Positions 15,101 through 28,513 are shown, counted from the stretch's first letter. The stretch is 64,000 nucleotides of DNA from Trichinella spiralis (GCA_000181795.3 CM012954.1:656962-720961), one strand, 5' to 3'. Translations and numbers: made by a program. The notes: generated by a model not told the origin, from the letters alone.

Positions 15101-17375
15101 ACCAATTAATACCTGAGATATCATTTCAGATAAACCATGGCTGTACAAGTGTAGCAGATCAGTACCAATTTGGATGCGCATGTCTTTTATTTTTGCTATG
15201 ATTCTCAACTTTCTCGTTGCCCTGTTTTATCCATTCGATTCGGCATTTGGAGGTAGGTTGGTGGTCAATTGTGGACAAATTTATATTTTTCCTAATTCAA
15301 TGTCTCCTCCTCCCTTTATAGCCGCAATTAATACAGAAATCAGTGGTTTCTATTTGCTTTGTCTGTTAGCGACGACCACGTACACGTTTACGGCGCCCAC
15401 GTGGACCGCAGTGGCGGTAACCAGTACTTTTGTGGCTTCTTCTTGCGTATCCCTGTTCGGTGTAACCGTCGCCAGCTACTTATTCGGATTGCTTCAGGTT
15501 CGACATCGAATAGTTTTAAATTTATTTTCTTCTCCATGTGAATAATAATGAAAAATTTGTTGCTACTTTTTCAAATTATACAGATCGCCAACAACATTGT
15601 TCACACTGTCGGCATAATTGGAAGCTACGGTCCGATGAAATTGACCCTGGCCAGCTTTTTGTCCAATTCAAATGTTGTCTACAATATGTTCTATTTACTT
15701 CTGTGTCTTTGTGGTTTGTTTGTTCATGAATTTTTCTACTGCTTTTTGGTACGTATGTTTGCTGTGTTAGAATATTTGTCTTCTTCCAAAACTGCACCAC
15801 TATTCTTATTGTTCAAGCTTTTCGACATCGTTCTCCACGAAGAGACCCTTTGCAATGTTATTCGATCGGTAACCAGAAATTGGCGTTCAATTGCTTTGAC
15901 TGGCATTTTGGCCGTGATTTTGGTGTATACGTTTTCAATGGTCGGATTTGTGCTCTTTTCCAACGATTTTTGGATCGAAGTCGAGCCAAACGACCAAACT
16001 TGTGCACAATCCGAAAACTGCACTGAAACGACCAATGTTCCAGGCGAACCGGGTAACCACATTTGTACTACTTGTGTTTATTTATTGTTTGTTTGTCTGT
16101 CTGATTCATTTTTTCAATATGATTTCAGTAAAAGTTCCATTTTGTGAATCTCTGCGCACATGCATTCTGGCCGTACTGAGATGGGGCTTGAGTTCTGGTG
16201 GAGGTATTGGGGACGTGTTGAGAAAGCCACATCCGCAAGAGCCGCTGTTTTACATGCGAATCTTGTACGATTTGAGCTTTTACTTTATCTTAATTGTCAT
16301 CGTGCTCAACTTGATCTTCGGTGTTATAATCGACACGTTCGCCGATCTCAGAAATGAAAAACAAGAAAACGAAGAAATTATACGAAATACTTGCTTCATA
16401 TGTGGTATGTTGTTTTTCTAGTGCAATTAACAGTGACAAAAAATTCCAATCCACTTCTACATTCGACAATTTATCTTTGAACAGTAATCGAAAAGCAGGA
16501 TTCAATCCTTGCTTTTACAGTACCTAAGCGACTCGACGGTTATGTCTTTTGAATGCAAATTTATATTATTACAATTGATTCTGTTTACATTTTCTGTTGT
16601 CTGATACACGTAATTGTGTTGTTTAACATGCAATGTATGAGTCGCTTGAAAATTATGCATCAATTAAGTTGATAGTCAACGTATGCAAATCAGTGGAATT
16701 ACAGTACTTATAGATAATCATGTTTAAATTTCACTTGTAATTAAGGAAGCGAAAAAATATTCAAAATGTGATAAATTCTGAATGCAAGTTACAATTGCAG
16801 TTGAATTATTTTTTACTTTTTTAAAATGTTGTTCACAATTTAAATTAGGCTTGGAACGATCGCATTTTGAAAACAAGCCCGTCTCGTTCGACGAGCATAT
16901 CAAAAATGACCACAACATTTGGAATTATTTTTATTTTTACGTTTTACTTAATACTAAAAGTTCGACAGAATTCACCGGTCCTGAGAGTTACGTATACGAA
17001 ATGATAAAGGTACGAGCAGACAACAGACAATGCTGGACATTAACAGACAATTAATTATTGTTTTTGTTGTGATTAATAATAATTCGGTTCATTTTATTGC
17101 GCCCAGGAAGGAAATGTCGATTGGTTTCCAAGAATGCGCACAATGAAGCTGGCGATTCAAGAAGGCGACAGTGAACAGACTGAAGTGAAAATTTTGCAGA
17201 GGATGATTTGTGAACGTCAAGAAGAAATATCGAACTTGGCTGCTCGGATTGACGAGCTGAAACAGGTTGGGAAAAGCGTTGCTTTTGTTTGTTTGTTTTT
17301 TTATTACTGCATTTGCATCTGTTTGATTTGGCACCATGTTTTCAGATGGTTTTGAAGCTGAGTCGTTCCAAATGA
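3755..17375 (+). CDS. ITPR: Inositol 1,4,5-trisphosphate receptor (ER calcium-release channel)
   Basis: Tetrameric IP3-gated Ca2+ channel of the ER. I chose ATG 3755 because it opens [20 protein letters not shown], which leads into the conserved LVDDRCVV after the first intron. Early exons: 3755-3861, 4903-4973, 5534-5658, 5728-5832, 5900-6058, 6188-6307, 6377-6460, 6519-6665; about fifty in all. Recognisable in order: suppressor/beta-trefoil and MIR region ([41 protein letters not shown]), IP3-binding core ([20 protein letters not shown]), long regulatory ARM-like region, then six membrane segments from about 15170. The pore has the filter [11 protein letters not shown] (16197-16231), followed by [18 protein letters not shown], the zinc-finger-like linker CFICG...H...[10 protein letters not shown], and a coiled-coil end. 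Stop at 17373. All domains are present and in order, so the gene looks intact. The last exon is only 30 bp. Confidence 0.96.
6093..6125. repeat. (TTA)n microsatellite in an ITPR intron
   Basis: About eleven TTA units. Confidence 0.9.
16128..16403 (+). other. ITPR: ITPR pore exon: selectivity filter and last transmembrane helix
   Basis: This single exon carries the lumenal cysteine pair region, the pore helix, the selectivity filter GGGIGD and the last helix ([17 protein letters not shown]), then the start of the cytoplasmic linker (NTCFICG). The filter has Ile where, as I recall, mammalian IP3 receptors have Val (GGGVGD) and ryanodine receptors have Ile. Invertebrate IP3 receptors are reported with either, so I do not treat it as unusual. 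The following intron (about 16404-16847) is one of the longer ones in this gene. Confidence 0.85.
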
Positions 17376-17802
17376 CAAACAGCCAACATTCATTCCCCTC
17401 CTCTCGCTAATCAACAAACAAGCCCAATTGCGTTTGCCGTAATTATTGCACGACCGAAAATGAAAAAGTTAACGAAGAATTGAAAGAAAAGAACACTACC
17501 GCCCTTCTCTTCATTGCTTTTCTCTTTCACTGTGCCTTGTCGCCTTTTTTCCAAAACCTATTATCCTATCCTGTGATGCGTTCATTTTCTGCCTTACAAT
17601 TGACAAAAGTGCTTTAGTGTGTGGCGTTTTTGCGCTTGTTTGTTGTCAATAATATTCTAGTTGTGAAATTAATTTTCAAAGATGGTGCTGTTATGGCATG
17701 TTATGATTAAAAATATTTTCATCATTCAAACGAAAACAATTACTATTTTAATGTTTATTTCCAGCTAAATATTTTCACCATAACACCAGTCGGTGCTTTG
17801 AA

Positions 17803-18314
17803 TCAGTCACTACGTTTACCGGATACTAAGCGGTCCAAATAAGTCGTATAACATTTCCCGACCAGAATCATCACCGTTGGTATTATTAAACCCAGTATAG
17901 CACGAACGGCCACACAATCCGGAAACGCCGCTTTTGCAAGAGACAGCAACAGCACCGAACTCAAACTGAAAACAGACGCTCCGTAGCTGGTGATGACACA
18001 TCGACGAGGAAGTTCCATCCCCTTGAGATGTTCACGTGTCCAAAAGTAGCAGGCCAGTCCTACTCCGGTGCCCAGCAATAGTCCGTTTTTCAAAAACGGA
18101 TCCGACAAATCATGAACCCTGAAATTACAATTAAAAAATAAATCTTCACGAATATTTTCAATTTGAAAACATACCTTGGCAGAATGCCTGGATTCATCAC
18201 TTCTGCAGCGAATGCGTAATTGCACAGCAGCCCAAAACACGGAACGTAATGCTTCACAATGGTGTTTTTGTTCACCGGTGGAAATAAATTTCCAATTTTG
18301 AACGGACAAGACAT
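17803..18314 (-). CDS. Small multi-pass membrane protein, family not recognised
   Basis: Two exons: 18314-18175 (ATG at 18314, opening MSCPFKIGNLFPPVN) and 18118-17803 (stop at 17803-17805). They are separated by a 56-bp intron and join in frame as ...GILPR-VHDLSD.... The product is about 150 residues. The second half has two or three hydrophobic segments (GLLLGTGVGLACYFW, SLSSVLLLSLAKA, ILGLIIPTVMILVG) separated by basic loops, with a short polar C-terminus (SGKRSD). Size and layout resemble small inner-mitochondrial or ER membrane factors, but I could not match a named family. It is convergent with ITPR, with 427 bp between stops. The splice signals and phase agreement make a real gene likely. 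Confidence 0.7.
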
Positions 18315-19469
18315 CACGTACTAAAATAATATCAAAAATCATGTTCAAAATTGCAAAAACCTATTCAAAACAAATTATTATATCGAGAAATCACAATCAA
18401 CCGAAACCAAGTTACGCAATATACCAACGACCGACGGCAATGATTACCAATGGCTGACTTACAACATTCTGAAATATTTTCAAGTATAAATATATTACTT
18501 TTTTGTATACATAACATAATTCTTCTTTTAACACGAAATTGAAAAACCTGTATTTCTTATTAATTATTTTAATATTTCCGATACATTTTTATCCATAAAA
18601 TGTCTATACAGCATTTTTGAAATTTGAAATCGAGCGTGACCTAGATTTTTAATACTACTCTAAACACTCATTACTAAATATACAGACTATTTATAATGTT
18701 TTGAATTGATTTTTTGCAATTTATTTTATTTTTTATAGGTTTTTCTGAGTCCATTTAACTGCAAAATAATATGAGATAACTCAACGTGCACAAATTATAC
18801 AATATACTTGGAAAATAAGTGTTAAATAATTTATTCATAGACATTTAATTAATAATTAAACTTCAAGATTTATGAAATTTCAATGCAATTGAGCATAAAA
18901 TAAATTAGACTATCCGCATTACCAACTTTTTACTAATGATTCTACAGTATACTTATCCGCTATTTTAAAAAATATTGGGAAAACGAGAAATTTTTTATTT
19001 TATATGTTTATATTTTATTTTATAAGTTTGTTATTTTGAAAATGCCCAGGTTATGATTTGATCACGCGATGTCAAAATCTGAATAGAAGAAATCTGAAAT
19101 AACCATTTAACGAGATCATTTCAAACGCATTATCAACGAATTTTCTTCTTTTTTGAAGATACTCAAGTTGGTGCAGCTAAATTTGAACGAAATGCAACAG
19201 CACCAAATTGTTGAAGGCAAATAATAAAATTAGCAGCTAATTATGTCAAATCTTCCGAATAATGAATAAAGTAATATTTTTATTGAAAAAAATTTTTTAA
19301 TTACATTGTGAGATCTGAAAAAAAATTATTAAGAAACGTACTATATCACAAGTACCTTCACGCACAAAATTTTACTGTATTTCCCGCCTAGCTACTGTTT
19401 AATTGCGGTACATGTGTGTTTGAAATTGGTCCTATTTTGATACGGTAAATTGTAAATTTGACTTGAAAA
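18315..19469. other. Intergenic, AT-rich, no gene seen
   Basis: Very AT-rich, with stops in all frames at short intervals. It must contain the promoters of the divergent small membrane gene (-) and RFC3 (+). No repeat or structured RNA is visible. Confidence 0.5.
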
Positions 19470-20917
19470 ATGCTTCTTTGGGTAGACAAGCATCGACCGA
19501 AGCAACTATCTCAGTTGTCTTATCATAAATCTCTTTCAGTTCGCCTGAAATATTTAGTAAGTAAAAAATTTTCAAATTTCGACAGCAATAGCGTATAGAT
19601 TTTTTTCAGGTTGCTCAAGGTGATTTTCCTCATTTGTTATTTTATGGTCCGTCCGGCGCAGGAAAGAAAACTCGTATTTGGTGCACTTTACGTGAATTGT
19701 ACGGTGCTGGTGTGGAAAAGATAAGGCTTGAGCATAAAAGCATCGAAACCCCTTCTGGGAAGAAGGTGGAAATAGCGTTAGTCAGCAGCAATTATCATAT
19801 TCAGCTGAATCCTAGGTCAGTAATAATAGTTTGATCGAATTAATTTTGTTTTCTGTAAAGAAGTAGAGAAATTATTTTCAGCGATGTTGCAATATACGAC
19901 CGTGTGGTCATTCAAGATGTTATTAAGCATATGGCCCAAACGCAGCAGCTTGAAAGTCGTACACAAAGAGCTTTCAAAGGTTGGGATGAGAGAGAATTTT
20001 ATTTTTCGTTTGTTTTGTTTCGTTCAGACGTTGCATTTTAAGTTATTGTTCTGACTGAAGTGGATAAACTGACTCGTGAAGCGCAGCATGCTTTGAGAAG
20101 GACAATGGAAAAGTACAGTTCTTCCTGTCGAATAATTCTCTGCTGCCAGTCGACTAGCAAAGTTATACAACCAATTCAGAGTCGATGTTTACCAATACGT
20201 GTACCAGCACCAACGGATGAAGAGGTATTTTTTTTAATTTTTGGTTTTTAACAACAACATTTGATGGTTATTAATAATTGTCCTTTATGAAAACAATTAA
20301 TTAAGATTACTGAAATTTTGCAACGTGTTTTGAAATTGGAAAACTGTCGCCTGAGTGCAGAACTGATCCAAGAAATTGTACAAAAAGCTGATGGAAATCT
20401 TCGACGAGCTCTTTTATCCGCTGAATCTGTCATTTCAAACGAGTATGTTATAAAGGTGAAAATGAAATTTCCAATTTCTTGTTTAATTTGAGCATCATTT
20501 TGAGGAGAAATTATTTATCCGAAAATCCAGTAATTGAACCAGATTGGGAAATTTGCATGAAAGAGACTGCTTCGATGATTTTGCGTGAACAAACTCCGAA
20601 AATGTTGCTGCAAGTTCGTGGACGCTTGTACGAACTGATCGTTCACTGCATTCCTGCTTCATTGATTTTCAAGGTATAATTGATATATTATAAGTAGAGA
20701 TGACAGGGAACAATGTGAATATTTTTAGTCGCTGTACTTTGAATTGTTGCATTCATGTGATGCATCAATCAAAGCTGAAGTCACTTCGGTTGCAGCGAAA
20801 TTTGAATATCAAATGACAATGGGCAGCAAAGTTATTTATCATTTGGAATCTTTCGTTGCTAAATTCATGTCACTTTATAAGCATTTCTTGGAAGTGACTG
20901 CAGTTGATTTAAATTAA
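19470..20917 (+). CDS. RFC3: Replication factor C subunit 3
   Basis: Small subunit of the RFC clamp loader, which opens PCNA and loads it at primer-template junctions in the nucleus. Seven exons: 19470-19556, 19610-19815, 19882-19979, 20043-20224, 20306-20442, 20505-20673, 20729-20917. The protein starts MLLWVDKHRP, the usual RFC3 opening. Walker A is GPSGAGKKT. LTEVDKLTREAQHALRR covers the Walker B and following helix, and QSRCLPIRVPAP holds the SRC arginine-finger motif. The C-terminal collar includes RGRLYELIVHCIP and SKVIYHLESFVAKFM. Length (about 355 residues) is normal for the family and every block is present. Exon 5 fits only with the donor at 20443 (GTATGT), not the later GTGAAA, because only that choice keeps the phase. 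Confidence 0.95.
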
Positions 20918-21291
20918 TCACAAACGTGTGAATTGAATTACTTTTTAGGTGAACAATAATTTCTGAACTGAAACGATTTTTCTGCTTTTGCATTTGATTA
21001 TTTGTAAAACAAATTTATACCATGAATGAATAAATTATCATAATTATTGCCAATTCATTTGTACACGAACAATCACGAGAAGACACGAATAAATTAAGGT
21101 CCATGAATGGTATTAATGGAGGTTTGTATAATTTTTTTACGTTTTTGTTGTTTATTGCGTCACCAATTTTTTTTATTTCAAATTCACAAATGATCTGTAT
21201 TGTTCGAAAGATGGAACTGTTTATAATTGTTACATTGAAAATTAATAATAATTATTAGACACGATGTTGAAATTGTTTGCGTTTTTGTCGT
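20918..21291. other. Convergent 3' ends of RFC3 and the P450
   Basis: No gene. AATAAA-type signals lie on the + strand near 21028 and 21087, consistent with the RFC3 3' end. The P450 stop follows on the other strand at 21292. Confidence 0.5.
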
Positions 21292-23427
21292 TCAAGCGAA
21301 CGATAATGGCTGTCTTCGTTTCAGTTTGATCAGAATAGTTTCCGTTGGGCGAATGATCAGTTCAGCTTTGGGGAAAATTTGATCCCGTCGTTGCACAGAC
21401 GTGACTTCGAAATAACGCAGAATCCAAGAGACGACCACTTTCTCTTCCATCAACGCGAAACGTTGGCCTTGTAAGAAACAGCATATTATTCATTTTCTTT
21501 TTTTATATTGAAAAAAATTCATCAAAATGATCCCACTCTATTAATTTACCTATGCAATTTCTAGATCCGGCTGAAAATGGCAAATAGGCAAACGGATGAC
21601 GACCATTGGCATTTTTTGGTAGAAAACGATCCGGGTCGAATATTTCTGGATCCGGCCAGTGTCTTGGATCCCGGTGCACCCCGTACGGGCTGACTATTAC
21701 TTCACTGCCGCTTGGAATTGTCAGTCCACCTGAAAGCAGTTGGTACAATACTAGTTGGTTGTTTTTGTGCTGTGCATACCGATGTCAAAATCTTCGTTGA
21801 TGAAGCGAGCGAACAATGGAACGGATGGAAAAAGTCGAAGCGCTTCTTTCAGACAACATTCCAGGTAAGTCATATTTTTTACATCTTCAAAAGTGGCATC
21901 TCGGTCGTCGTCACTGAAAATCGAATCCAACTCTTCGTGCACTTTGGCTTGTATGGCCGGGTTGCATCCCAACAAATGAAGGGCCCAGTTCATGCCTGCT
22001 GAGGTTGTATCGTGGCCCTAGTAAGAAAGCAAAAATCCAACCTCAACACACCCGTCCTTACAATTGAATCTGTAATTTTTTCTGATTTACTTCGAACATG
22101 AACGTGTCCACTTCTTCGCGTATATCTTGATCTGTTAGCTTTCCTTGTTCGGCAATTTGCAAAAGTAGATCCAAAAAAGCTAATCTTCGCTTTTGGCTAG
22201 TCATTTCGAAATCGGTCATTTGACGATCGAGCACTTTTGCCCATCCGCCCAGTTGTTTCACTTCCTCTCGACGTTCTTGAATTACCTGCATAATAGGAAA
22301 TTATTTATCTATTTATTTATTTATTTATCTATCAGTTACTTTCCACGTGAAGGAATGTAAAATTTTCAAACACTCTTCTTGTTCTTTTCCTTCTCCAAAC
22401 AAACGAAATATAATATTCGGCCAGAGGTGAGGTTTCTTTTGTCGTTCGTGTATGATTCGGTTCAATCTGCAAATCATTTCAATTAATAACAACTTTCGAA
22501 AATTGAATTTTTTTTATCTATTATTATTTTCATCTTATTCTCGTTCAGTGTTATTTTTATATATCAGGATGAAAGATTTGGTCAAGGTCTGAATTTCAAA
22601 ATTTTCAACGTCAGCTAAGATGAGAAGGTTTTCGCTTTTCACAAATTAGTGATACGTGGAATTGCTTACTTGTATATTGCTCGTACGTAATCTGAGTCGG
22701 AGTTTTTTTGCGCGTTCACGTGTCTTCCCATGGCCGTTTCGCAGATGATGTCCAAAGCGCACAGTGTGATGTATTGGTACATGTTGAAGCCTTCGTTGCT
22801 GATATCCAAGTTGTCGCTGAGCTTTTTGAGCATGATTTTGGACTGCTGATTGAAAACTTCGATGAAATCTTTCAAAATGTCATAATGGAAGGATGGTGTG
22901 AGCAGTTTGCGCCTTGGTCTCCACTTGAATGCGTCACTGAATGGACGATAGAGAAAAATTATAATTTGGTACGAATATACAATTGGGCAATTCAAAAGAC
23001 CTGGTCAACAATCCGAGACCCATCCAAGGATGAAGCATGCGATATTCCATGCCTTTGTTGATGTGTTTTGTACTGCTGAGCAGAACTTCGGCTTCTTCGG
23101 CACCGCTGACTACGAAGAATGGGTACCAGAACATCCAGACGCGAAATATTCTCGGATTGTTGTAAGCGTATGCGGTGCCGATGGTTTGTTCGAAAAATTC
23201 TGAAAATCGACGACAATTTCACTATATTGTCATACACTCACTATAATTTGTCAGTTGAGCATACCGGTCGGATCTTTTTTGAAATAGGGAATATTTCCTA
23301 ATATTGGGAAATAACGTGGTCCGGGGAACCGATCAACCAGTGCAGTCAACTTTCTCAATTTCAGCATCCAACAGATCAAAGCAGTGATTATTCCGGTCGC
23401 GACGACCGCAACGGCTACAGCCCCCAT
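21292..23427 (-). CDS. Cytochrome P450, CYP4 type
   Basis: Membrane-bound haem monooxygenase, probably ER; CYP4 members typically hydroxylate fatty acids or related lipids. ATG 23427 gives [20 protein letters not shown], a good N-terminal anchor, then the proline-rich hinge [12 protein letters not shown]. Seen in order: C-helix region [14 protein letters not shown]-helix [17 protein letters not shown] (the [10 protein letters not shown] form typical of CYP4), ExxR in [21 protein letters not shown] in the PERF position, haem loop [11 protein letters not shown] with the axial Cys, then [17 protein letters not shown] and the end [10 protein letters not shown]. Stop TGA is at 21292-21294. Roughly nine exons with short introns, for example around 21478-21556 and 22287-22345. 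All catalytic motifs are intact. The subfamily and substrate cannot be told from sequence alone. Confidence 0.93.
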
Positions 23428-25341
23428 TTGCCCAGTGTTTTTTTGGATATTTTGCTAAAGCAGATTGAGAAGCAGCAAATTGTGGCTTGTTGTTGTTGTT
23501 GTTGTTGAAGCTTCTGACTGTCGAAAAGTGAAAAAAGCACCGATCGACTGGTAAATGTTGAATAAGAATTCGACGAACCTGCAAACTGGTTACCATTTTG
23601 ACCAATTGCATTATCAATTTATGACCTTAGCCTTTTCCTGGCAATCGGTTACCGCCTTTTGCCCACCAGCCCACGGAATCATTTGACCCAATTTGATCAC
23701 GTAAGCAAAGTCGTCGCCCTGCTCAGATTTGGGCAAATTTTCTACCTGATCAACTAATTTCAATTTTATTAATTTGATCACAAAACGCTTCTTCCACACC
23801 ACCCATCTGCGTGCGATACAGTATAACATCCTATTTTCTCCACAAATCACAATTCTGTGCATTATACTATGTTCCATTTGCATACATGCATGGGTTTTTT
23901 TTGATTTTGATTTTGATTTTAGTGCTACTTGGGGCTACGTGTGATTTCTACTTGAGGCACAGACATATTTATTTTCACGTCACGTTGCAGAATGCACAAT
24001 TTTAACAACAACGACGGAAATGAACAGGAAAAGTAAGGTCAAATGACGTGTTCGCTAGACGCACGCATACTGTGCTGCATTTCCCTTTATTATATGTATT
24101 TTGTATCAGTTTTTCCAACTTTGAAATAATTCAACTAGCCGAAAGGTGAATGCTTGCAACTTTATGAGAACCTGTTTGCTTGTTGTTTGCGACTGAAATA
24201 CCATCAACAAAGGATTATGTTCTCCTTGTAATTTCTCAACATTTCTTCTTCTTCTTTTAGCATAATTTGGCAGAGGTATAAAGAGTAAATTTTCATATAT
24301 ATTATTAGTCATGGGTAAGTTGGAAATTGTTTCTTGGGCTTTTTTTTCTTTTTGAAAAAAATTTCCCATGCATCTGTGTACAATCAGAAAAATGTATATG
24401 CTGTTTTCTTTTTGAAAAATTTTCAAACGCATCAAAATTTACAGTCTGATGAGCAGGTCAATATCAGTAATGTATGCAAACATTTCAATTTGTATAGCCT
24501 AAAGTAAGAATAGAATGAATAAAAATGGTTGGTTCCATTTGAACATCAATTATTGTTCAGTGAATAATGTTCACATGAAATTGTGACTGACGTATTGTTG
24601 TTTACTGCTAACGACAAGAATTTATTTCTGATGTTCTTGTCCAATTATTAATATTTTCAACACACAGAGCAGCATCTAAATCACAGAGATATTTGTCTTT
24701 TTTTCCCAACCAACAGATAGATTCGTATGAAATGAGGGAAATTTAAGCTAGCTAACCATTGCTGAAACATCGCTCACCCCTGTGTTGTTTGCCTATCTTT
24801 TATTATACTTTAGCTTGTTTGGTGCATATATATCATCTACATTATGTATTTTTCGTTTGCAAATGATCATTTTGTGAATATTCTTTTCGAACAATCATTT
24901 GTCAACATTTATTTCCTATCTTTTCAATTCCCCCTCCCCTCCCCCATGAATAATAATGACAGCGCATTTTTAATTGGAAAATTGTTCAAAGTTTATGAGA
25001 AATTCATCATTCATTTATTCTCTTTGTTATCAGTAAAATCTACGTCGTTTATTTGGTGTCATTTTCATTTATAGAGCGTACATAATTTTGATTTGATTAA
25101 TTAGAAAATACATTTATTTATCGAGCTGGTAAAATTTTCCTACTGACATAATCTGATGATAATGTTTGCGTTGTTGTATGTAATTTTGTAAAAATTCATT
25201 CACTCATTCTTCATCATACCAAGCATTTTTATTTCATTTATTCTGTCAAGTGCAAAATTGTATCTGTTTTTTCTTTTGTCCGATGTGTTTGATGATGATA
25301 AAATTAATTAATTATTTTCATCAAAATTTCAACTTTCTCAA
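23428..25341. other. Intergenic, no gene supported
   Basis: A minus-strand frame runs on upstream of the P450 ATG with an Asn run from a (GTT)n repeat near 23488-23508. I read it as leader or chance. From 24000 to 25340 the sequence is AT-rich with no coherent exon. It includes the promoter of the P450 and the 3' flank of PA2G4. Confidence 0.45.
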
Positions 25342-27061
25342 TCAATTTCCACTTGACGCTTGAACAGCGTTGCCTGCAGATGCCTGCTGTGGTGGGCCCC
25401 CTTCGGATTCGGATTTTCTACTTTTCTTCTTTGGATGCTTCAACGAAGAGTTGATCAGCTGAAGCAGTTCTTTGTCTTGTATTTGAAATTCACTTTCGTA
25501 ACGATCCAACGGAATGCCCAGACCGCAAACTTTCACCAACCCTGAAGGCAACACCAGTACTGTGGTTTTGAAATAAGCCACAAATTCCCCTTCACGCTCG
25601 TATAAAACCTATTGAAAAAAAAGAGAATTTCGCTCAAAGACAAGAAGCGATCGACAACACCAACACTGTATTGATACTTGATACGGCTTCAACAGGTTGT
25701 GCTTTTCGCATTCGATCACGCCCAATCTGGCTTTCTTTTCATCTTCAAAATTGCGCAAAGTGAAACCCATGGAACCGAACTGTCGTTCACAGTCGAAAAA
25801 GAACGCTCTGGAAGCTTTCATTTTCAGCTGATAAATCACATCTTCATTTCTTTTGTAAACTGTAGTGCGAACTTCGTTCGATTTTGGTTTCCCTTGAAAA
25901 CTGAAAATCATCTCCACAACAACAACATGAATGACCACAAAAATTACCATCGCCTGTACTAATGACCACACCCAACGCATAAACTTCATGTTCTTCGAAT
26001 TCGTGTTTTTGAAATTCCACAGGTTTCTTTTCTGTCGGATGTTGAATAATTTCATTCGGTCCATCTTCAAACAACCAACAACATTACATTTTGAAAACGA
26101 AATTCAATTAATTAATAATTTCTTCTGACCTAATTTATTACGCTTCAACGAAAATGACATGATGTTTTCGACGGGGCGGCAATTGTATACGGCTGCAACT
26201 TTGTTTATAATATCAATCAAATCGGTGTTTTTGTACACACCCGGTCGAAGCATTCGAACGGCAGCTTCTAAACAATAATATGCCGCTAAAATTACATCAG
26301 CACGACGTCCTTTTATCTGAAATGAAAAAAAAGCATAATTCAAAGCTTCCATCAAATCCACCACAAAAAAGATCCACTTTTTCCTCCTTTTCAACGCTAA
26401 CTACAACGGTGTGCGCCACCATTGCTATGAATCCATCGACATGAACACCCAACTCGATTTTCACAACATCACCAGCAGCAAGAACAACGTCTGGTTCGGA
26501 ATTCAACGGCGAAAAATTGAAGATGCAGTGATTCACTGAAATGCACGTTGGAAATGCAATTCCTTTCTTAACGTTTTTCTTTTTGAAAACCTTAAAACAT
26601 ACAAGAAAAGGTACAATTGGTAATTTTATAGAAAAAGATATATTACAATTTAAAGAAAAACGCAACATTATTCACCATCATAATTAACAATTGCTGAATC
26701 AACAAAAATTTACACCATCTTGCGTAAACCTTTACGCCACATACAGCAAATTGAGAGAAAATTATAAAAATTAAAAAGATATAAATTTTCAAAACACAGA
26801 AAAGTAGGAATAAAGAAAAAAAATACGATATATGTGGAAAAAAATTCGAACCTTTGCGGCGCGTTCTGTGATGCTTTTGTCGCCAAATTCGCACAGTTCT
26901 CTAACAGATTGATTTTCTACACATTTTCCAATCAATTCTTTCAATACCTCGTCGGCGATATTGCCCGCCGCACTGTACTTTGTCACCACCGAATCACGAG
27001 CAATGCTATCTTCCAGTGGATCCTCTTCGGTATTTTTATCCTTCTCACCGTGGCTGGACAT
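25342..27061 (-). CDS. PA2G4: Proliferation-associated protein 2G4 / EBP1
   Basis: Methionine-aminopeptidase fold protein without peptidase activity; family members bind rRNA and ribosomes and act in growth control. ATG at 27061 opens [19 protein letters not shown], then [20 protein letters not shown] matches the family N-terminus. Further exons read [100 protein letters not shown] and [20 protein letters not shown]. The last exon ends in a Lys-rich tail, [15 protein letters not shown], like the basic nucleolar/RNA-binding tail of EBP1. Stop at 25342. Length is close to the family norm of about 390. It lies divergent from SIN1 with a 1.45-kb gap. Confidence 0.94.
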
Positions 27062-28513
27062 TTTCTAACTTTTGCAAACGTTCTCTCTACAACAATCTTC
27101 TCTCTACCTGGAAAAATGTCGTTAAAATCACCTCGGCAGTACACCGCAGAATGGTCAAAAATACGCTCAATATTAATCAATCGTCAACAAAAAGTTCACA
27201 AAAACAACATTCGACGTTGCAATTAAATTCAAATAAGCAATTCGTGGAATGTAACTGTAATTTTTTATTAATAAAATGCAGGTTTGAATTTTACGCTCAA
27301 TTCAACATTGTCAAAATATCTATGAATGATCGATTTAAATCAAACGAACATTCGAATGAATTTATTTTTAATTTATTTATTTAATATTAACCATTAAACG
27401 TACATATATTATAATTATTTTATTTACGTTCGTTGCATAAGTTGTTTCTTTTCATTTGTTCTGGTTTAATATTCAAAAAATTAGTAAAAATAATCTTTTA
27501 ACATCATTTATCATTGAATCATTATTGGATTAATAGGCAAATTCAATTTAGAAATATAAATGTAACACAAATACTGTCACATTTTAGATATGTGCCAAAT
27601 GTTGCAGATAGTATTCTAGTTTTTATTCTCTCAGTCGTAAGCATTACAACTTGTAGCGATAACGAAGATACAGATGATAAGCTAATTTTGAATTAATTCA
27701 ATATTTACTTACATGTTCAATTTGTGTCTGTTGACTCTGCTGTGAATCTTTTGAATAGTTTATTTTTTTACGTATTTCTTCACTTTATTTGCATTGTTTT
27801 AAAAAGTTAAAATTGTTATCAACTGATATCAACGATAGCTTTTGCTCTTTTGCAGTATCGTGATTATTAGCATTGCGAACAAAAGCAATTTACCTAGTTT
27901 GTGGAAATTTGAATTTTTAAATTTCTAATAATTTTGAAATGCAGTTTTAGAAATGAAAACATAAATAAACGGTTTTCCTCTCAATTTACACGACGAATGA
28001 ATTTGAATTTCTGAAAGTCGTTTTGAATTTTTAACACGAATGAAATGTTCCATGTTCAGTCTATACTTTTGTTGAGTTTAGAAATGGCATGAGATCTTTT
28101 TGCTGCACTAGACAGACGTTCACAAGTTACTTTGAATTAAGTGCATGTTTCTACTATTTTTATAGTAGTTTACTCATACTCATACTCATACTCATATAAA
28201 CCAACTTATACTAGCGATTGAAATTTGAATAACTGCATCATGATTTGAACTAATAATTGATGACTTTTTCATTTTTTCATATTGAATAGTTAAAATTCAG
28301 ACCAATTTTGCAATATAATTAAATTAAATTTCCACGTAAACACATATAAACAATTAAATTCTGTTCGTATTAAAATTTTAACTTGATTTTCATTTTTAAA
28401 TACAGAAAGTATTTATGATTTTGTTTACTAATTTAAGCGCGCGAAATTTTACCACGTTAAATAGTCGATGAGATTTCCCCTGTTGAAAATATTTTCATTC
28501 TGCATAGATATTT
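27062..28513. other. Divergent spacer between PA2G4 and SIN1
   Basis: AT-rich, no gene supported. Holds both promoters. A short tandem run of ACTCAT units sits at 28171-28195. Confidence 0.5.
28171..28195 (+). repeat. (ACTCAT)n short tandem repeat, about four copies
   Basis: The six-base unit ACTCAT is repeated without interruption, upstream of SIN1. Confidence 0.85.

Noticed and set aside
16197-16214. GGGIGD filter in ITPR as a possible ryanodine-receptor-like oddity.
   Set aside because: Val/Ile exchange at this site is conservative and, as far as I recall, seen in invertebrate IP3 receptors; all other features are ITPR.
23333-23617. Minus-strand frame with an Asn run overlapping the P450 start as an N-terminal extension.
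   Set aside because: It is in a different frame from the P450 membrane anchor; the Asn run comes from a GTT repeat.
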